DNA from: Variovorax paradoxus NBRC 15149 | GTDB taxonomy: Bacteria > Pseudomonadota > Gammaproteobacteria > Burkholderiales > Burkholderiaceae_C | DNA: 64,000 nt | Reading direction: 5' to 3' | Assembly (NCBI RefSeq): GCF_001591365.1 | Contig: NZ_BCUT01000002.1 | Span: 372,001 to 436,000 of the forward strand | Part shown: positions 63,064 to 64,000 of the stretch, piece by piece | How positions within the stretch are numbered: the first letter of the stretch is position 1 | Layout of the letters: each line of letters begins with the position of its first letter | The notes under the pieces: generated by a model | What the model saw: only the letters and a program-made list of their open reading frames with translations | Databases searched by the model: none | Told to the model about the DNA's origin: nothing | Program-made: the position numbers and the translations under genes

Positions 63064-63531
63064 ATGAAGACCCCGACGACCATTGAACCCACCGGGCACA
63101 TCACACTGGTGCTGCGCGACGCCTACCGGTTTGCCGTCGATTTCGGAACGCCCGGCGCGGCCGCGCTCCTGACCGACGTGAAGCCGCCGCTGGGAACGGG
63201 GGCCAACCCGGACTCGGAGCAGCTGCTGGTGGCCGCGGTGGCCAACTGCCTGTCGTCCAGCCTGCTGTTCTCGCTGCGCAAGTTCAGGAACGAGGCGGTC
63301 CCCATGCGCACCACGGCCGATGCCACGCTGTCGCGCAATGCCCAGGGCCGGCTGCGCGTGGCGGGCATCGAGGTCGCCATCCGGCTTGGGGTTGCGGCAG
63401 CGACGCTCAGGCAGCTCGACCGGGCCCTGGCCCAGTTCGAGGACTTCTGCGTCGTGACGCAAAGCGTGCGCGCCGCCATTCCGGTCGAGGTGCGCGTCTT
63501 CGACGACAGCGGTGCGTTGCTGACAACCTGA
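63064..63531 (+). CDS. OsmC-family protein
   Basis: The protein has 155 residues from ATG 63064. The OsmC fold is supported by SEQLLVAAVANCLSSSLLFSLRK, with the first peroxidatic cysteine, and FEDFCVVTQSVRAAIPVEVRVFD, with the second. OsmC proteins reduce organic hydroperoxides. Residue order is normal for the family. It sits between the OTC-like gene and a hemerythrin gene, which suits an oxidative or nitrosative stress group. Confidence 0.9.
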   Translation: MKTPTTIEPTGHITLVLRDAYRFAVDFGTPGAAALLTDVKPPLGTGANPDSEQLLVAAVANCLSSSLLFSLRKFRNEAVPMRTTADATLSRNAQGRLRVAGIEVAIRLGVAAATLRQLDRALAQFEDFCVVTQSVRAAIPVEVRVFDDSGALLTT

Positions 63532-63564
63532 AAAGCGGGCCCCGGTCCCCGCGGGAGGTGCCCC

Positions 63565-64000
63565 ATGACCCACGACAGCCTGACCATCATCCGCCACGAG
63601 CACCGCGCCCTGTCGGCCATGCTGCGCTCGATCACGCTGCTGCTGCGCGAGCACCGGCGGCACGGCACCCTGCCCGACTTCGACGCGCTGCAGGCCATGC
63701 TGTTCTACGTCGACGAGTTCCCGGAGAAACTGCACCATCCGAAGGAGAGCCTGCTGCTGTTTCCGAAGCTGCGCGGCCGCAGCGCGCAGACCGATGCGGT
63801 ACTCGACCGGCTCGAGCGCGAGCATGCGCACGGCGAGTGCGCCATCCGCGAGCTCGAGCATGCGCTGCTGGGGTTCCGCACGATGAGCGGCACGGCCCAG
63901 TGCGAGATGCGGCGCGACAAGTTCGAGCAGCTGATGCGGCACTACGCCGACTTCTACCTGGCCCACATGCATGTCGAGGAAACGCAGATCCTGCCGCTCG
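63565..64000 (+). CDS. Hemerythrin HHE-domain protein (cut by window edge)
   Basis: The frame is open from ATG 63565 and runs off the window end after about 145 codons. Metal-binding pattern of a hemerythrin HHE cation-binding domain: RHEHRAL, EKLHHPKE, REHAHGE and HMHVEE supply the histidines and acids for a di-iron site. GGAGG precedes the start by 6-7 bases. It may store or sense oxygen or NO, or repair iron-sulfur clusters. The C-terminal end is not seen. Confidence 0.9.
   Translation, partial: MTHDSLTIIRHEHRALSAMLRSITLLLREHRRHGTLPDFDALQAMLFYVDEFPEKLHHPKESLLLFPKLRGRSAQTDAVLDRLEREHAHGECAIRELEHALLGFRTMSGTAQCEMRRDKFEQLMRHYADFYLAHMHVEETQILPL

Overview
The window is GC-rich chromosomal DNA (by eye about two thirds G+C in the core genes). 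It looks like a soil or plant-associated betaproteobacterium of the Comamonadaceae, and Variovorax or a close relative is my best guess. The guess rests on an orphan Bug/TctC receptor, two ESPR-type surface proteins, IS1182-like elements, and dense ATGA-coupled operons with codon use typical of the group. The genus is an inference; no rRNA or tRNA gene was seen to anchor it.

Layout. 1-2130 (minus): a two-partner secretion pair, with the TpsA exoprotein cut by the window edge and its TpsB transporter. 2275-8835: a nitrate/sulfonate-type ABC importer operon with a GMC oxidoreductase, divergent from a HutC-type GntR regulator and an enolase-superfamily enzyme, then a small cupin. 8949-19601: a glucan locus. 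GH3 (minus) diverges from a tightly coupled four-gene plus-strand operon (GH144-like, GH15, SbmA/YddA-like ABC protein, CocE-like hydrolase), and GH13 converges at the far end. 19797-22730: a lipoprotein, an Arr rifampin ADP-ribosyltransferase, a hypothetical gene, a frameshifted secreted-protein remnant and a RibD-C/DHFR-like protein. 22792-30934 (minus): an eight-gene sugar-acid operon (periplasmic receptor, ATPase, two permeases, dehydratase-type enolase-superfamily enzyme, aldose epimerase, DHDPS-type aldolase, orphan TctC receptor), divergent from a FadR/GntR regulator with matching operators.

31901-38102: an accessory island. Two related but non-identical IS1182-family elements lie in opposite orientation around a cargo of four small membrane-protein genes, and a 59-bp inverted repeat lies outside or adjacent to them. 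38292-46383: single genes (DUF1993, SnoaL-like, AraC, EF-G-like GTPase, GFA, then MarR with a divergent SDR and old yellow enzyme), followed by fragments of a ParE-like toxin and a VOC protein. 46373-50612: a NarL-type response regulator, an OxlT-like MFS carrier and a NarX/UhpB-like histidine kinase. 50816-51250: a DUF4019 protein. 51251-51981: a strikingly AT-rich intergenic region. 51982-60036: a 2396-residue trimeric autotransporter adhesin followed by a BamE/OmpA lipoprotein that resembles TpgA. 60492-64000: a degenerate GGDEF-like protein, a Crp/Fnr regulator, a one-domain ornithine-carbamoyltransferase-like protein, an OsmC protein and a hemerythrin cut by the window edge.

How the parts work together. 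The window carries two surface-adhesion modules, two catabolic transport operons with their own regulators, and a mixed alpha/beta-glucan locus. The most unusual feature is in that glucan operon. Its ABC protein has lost three catalytic ATPase motifs, and its CocE-like hydrolase has glycine where the nucleophilic serine should be, yet both remain translationally coupled and full length.
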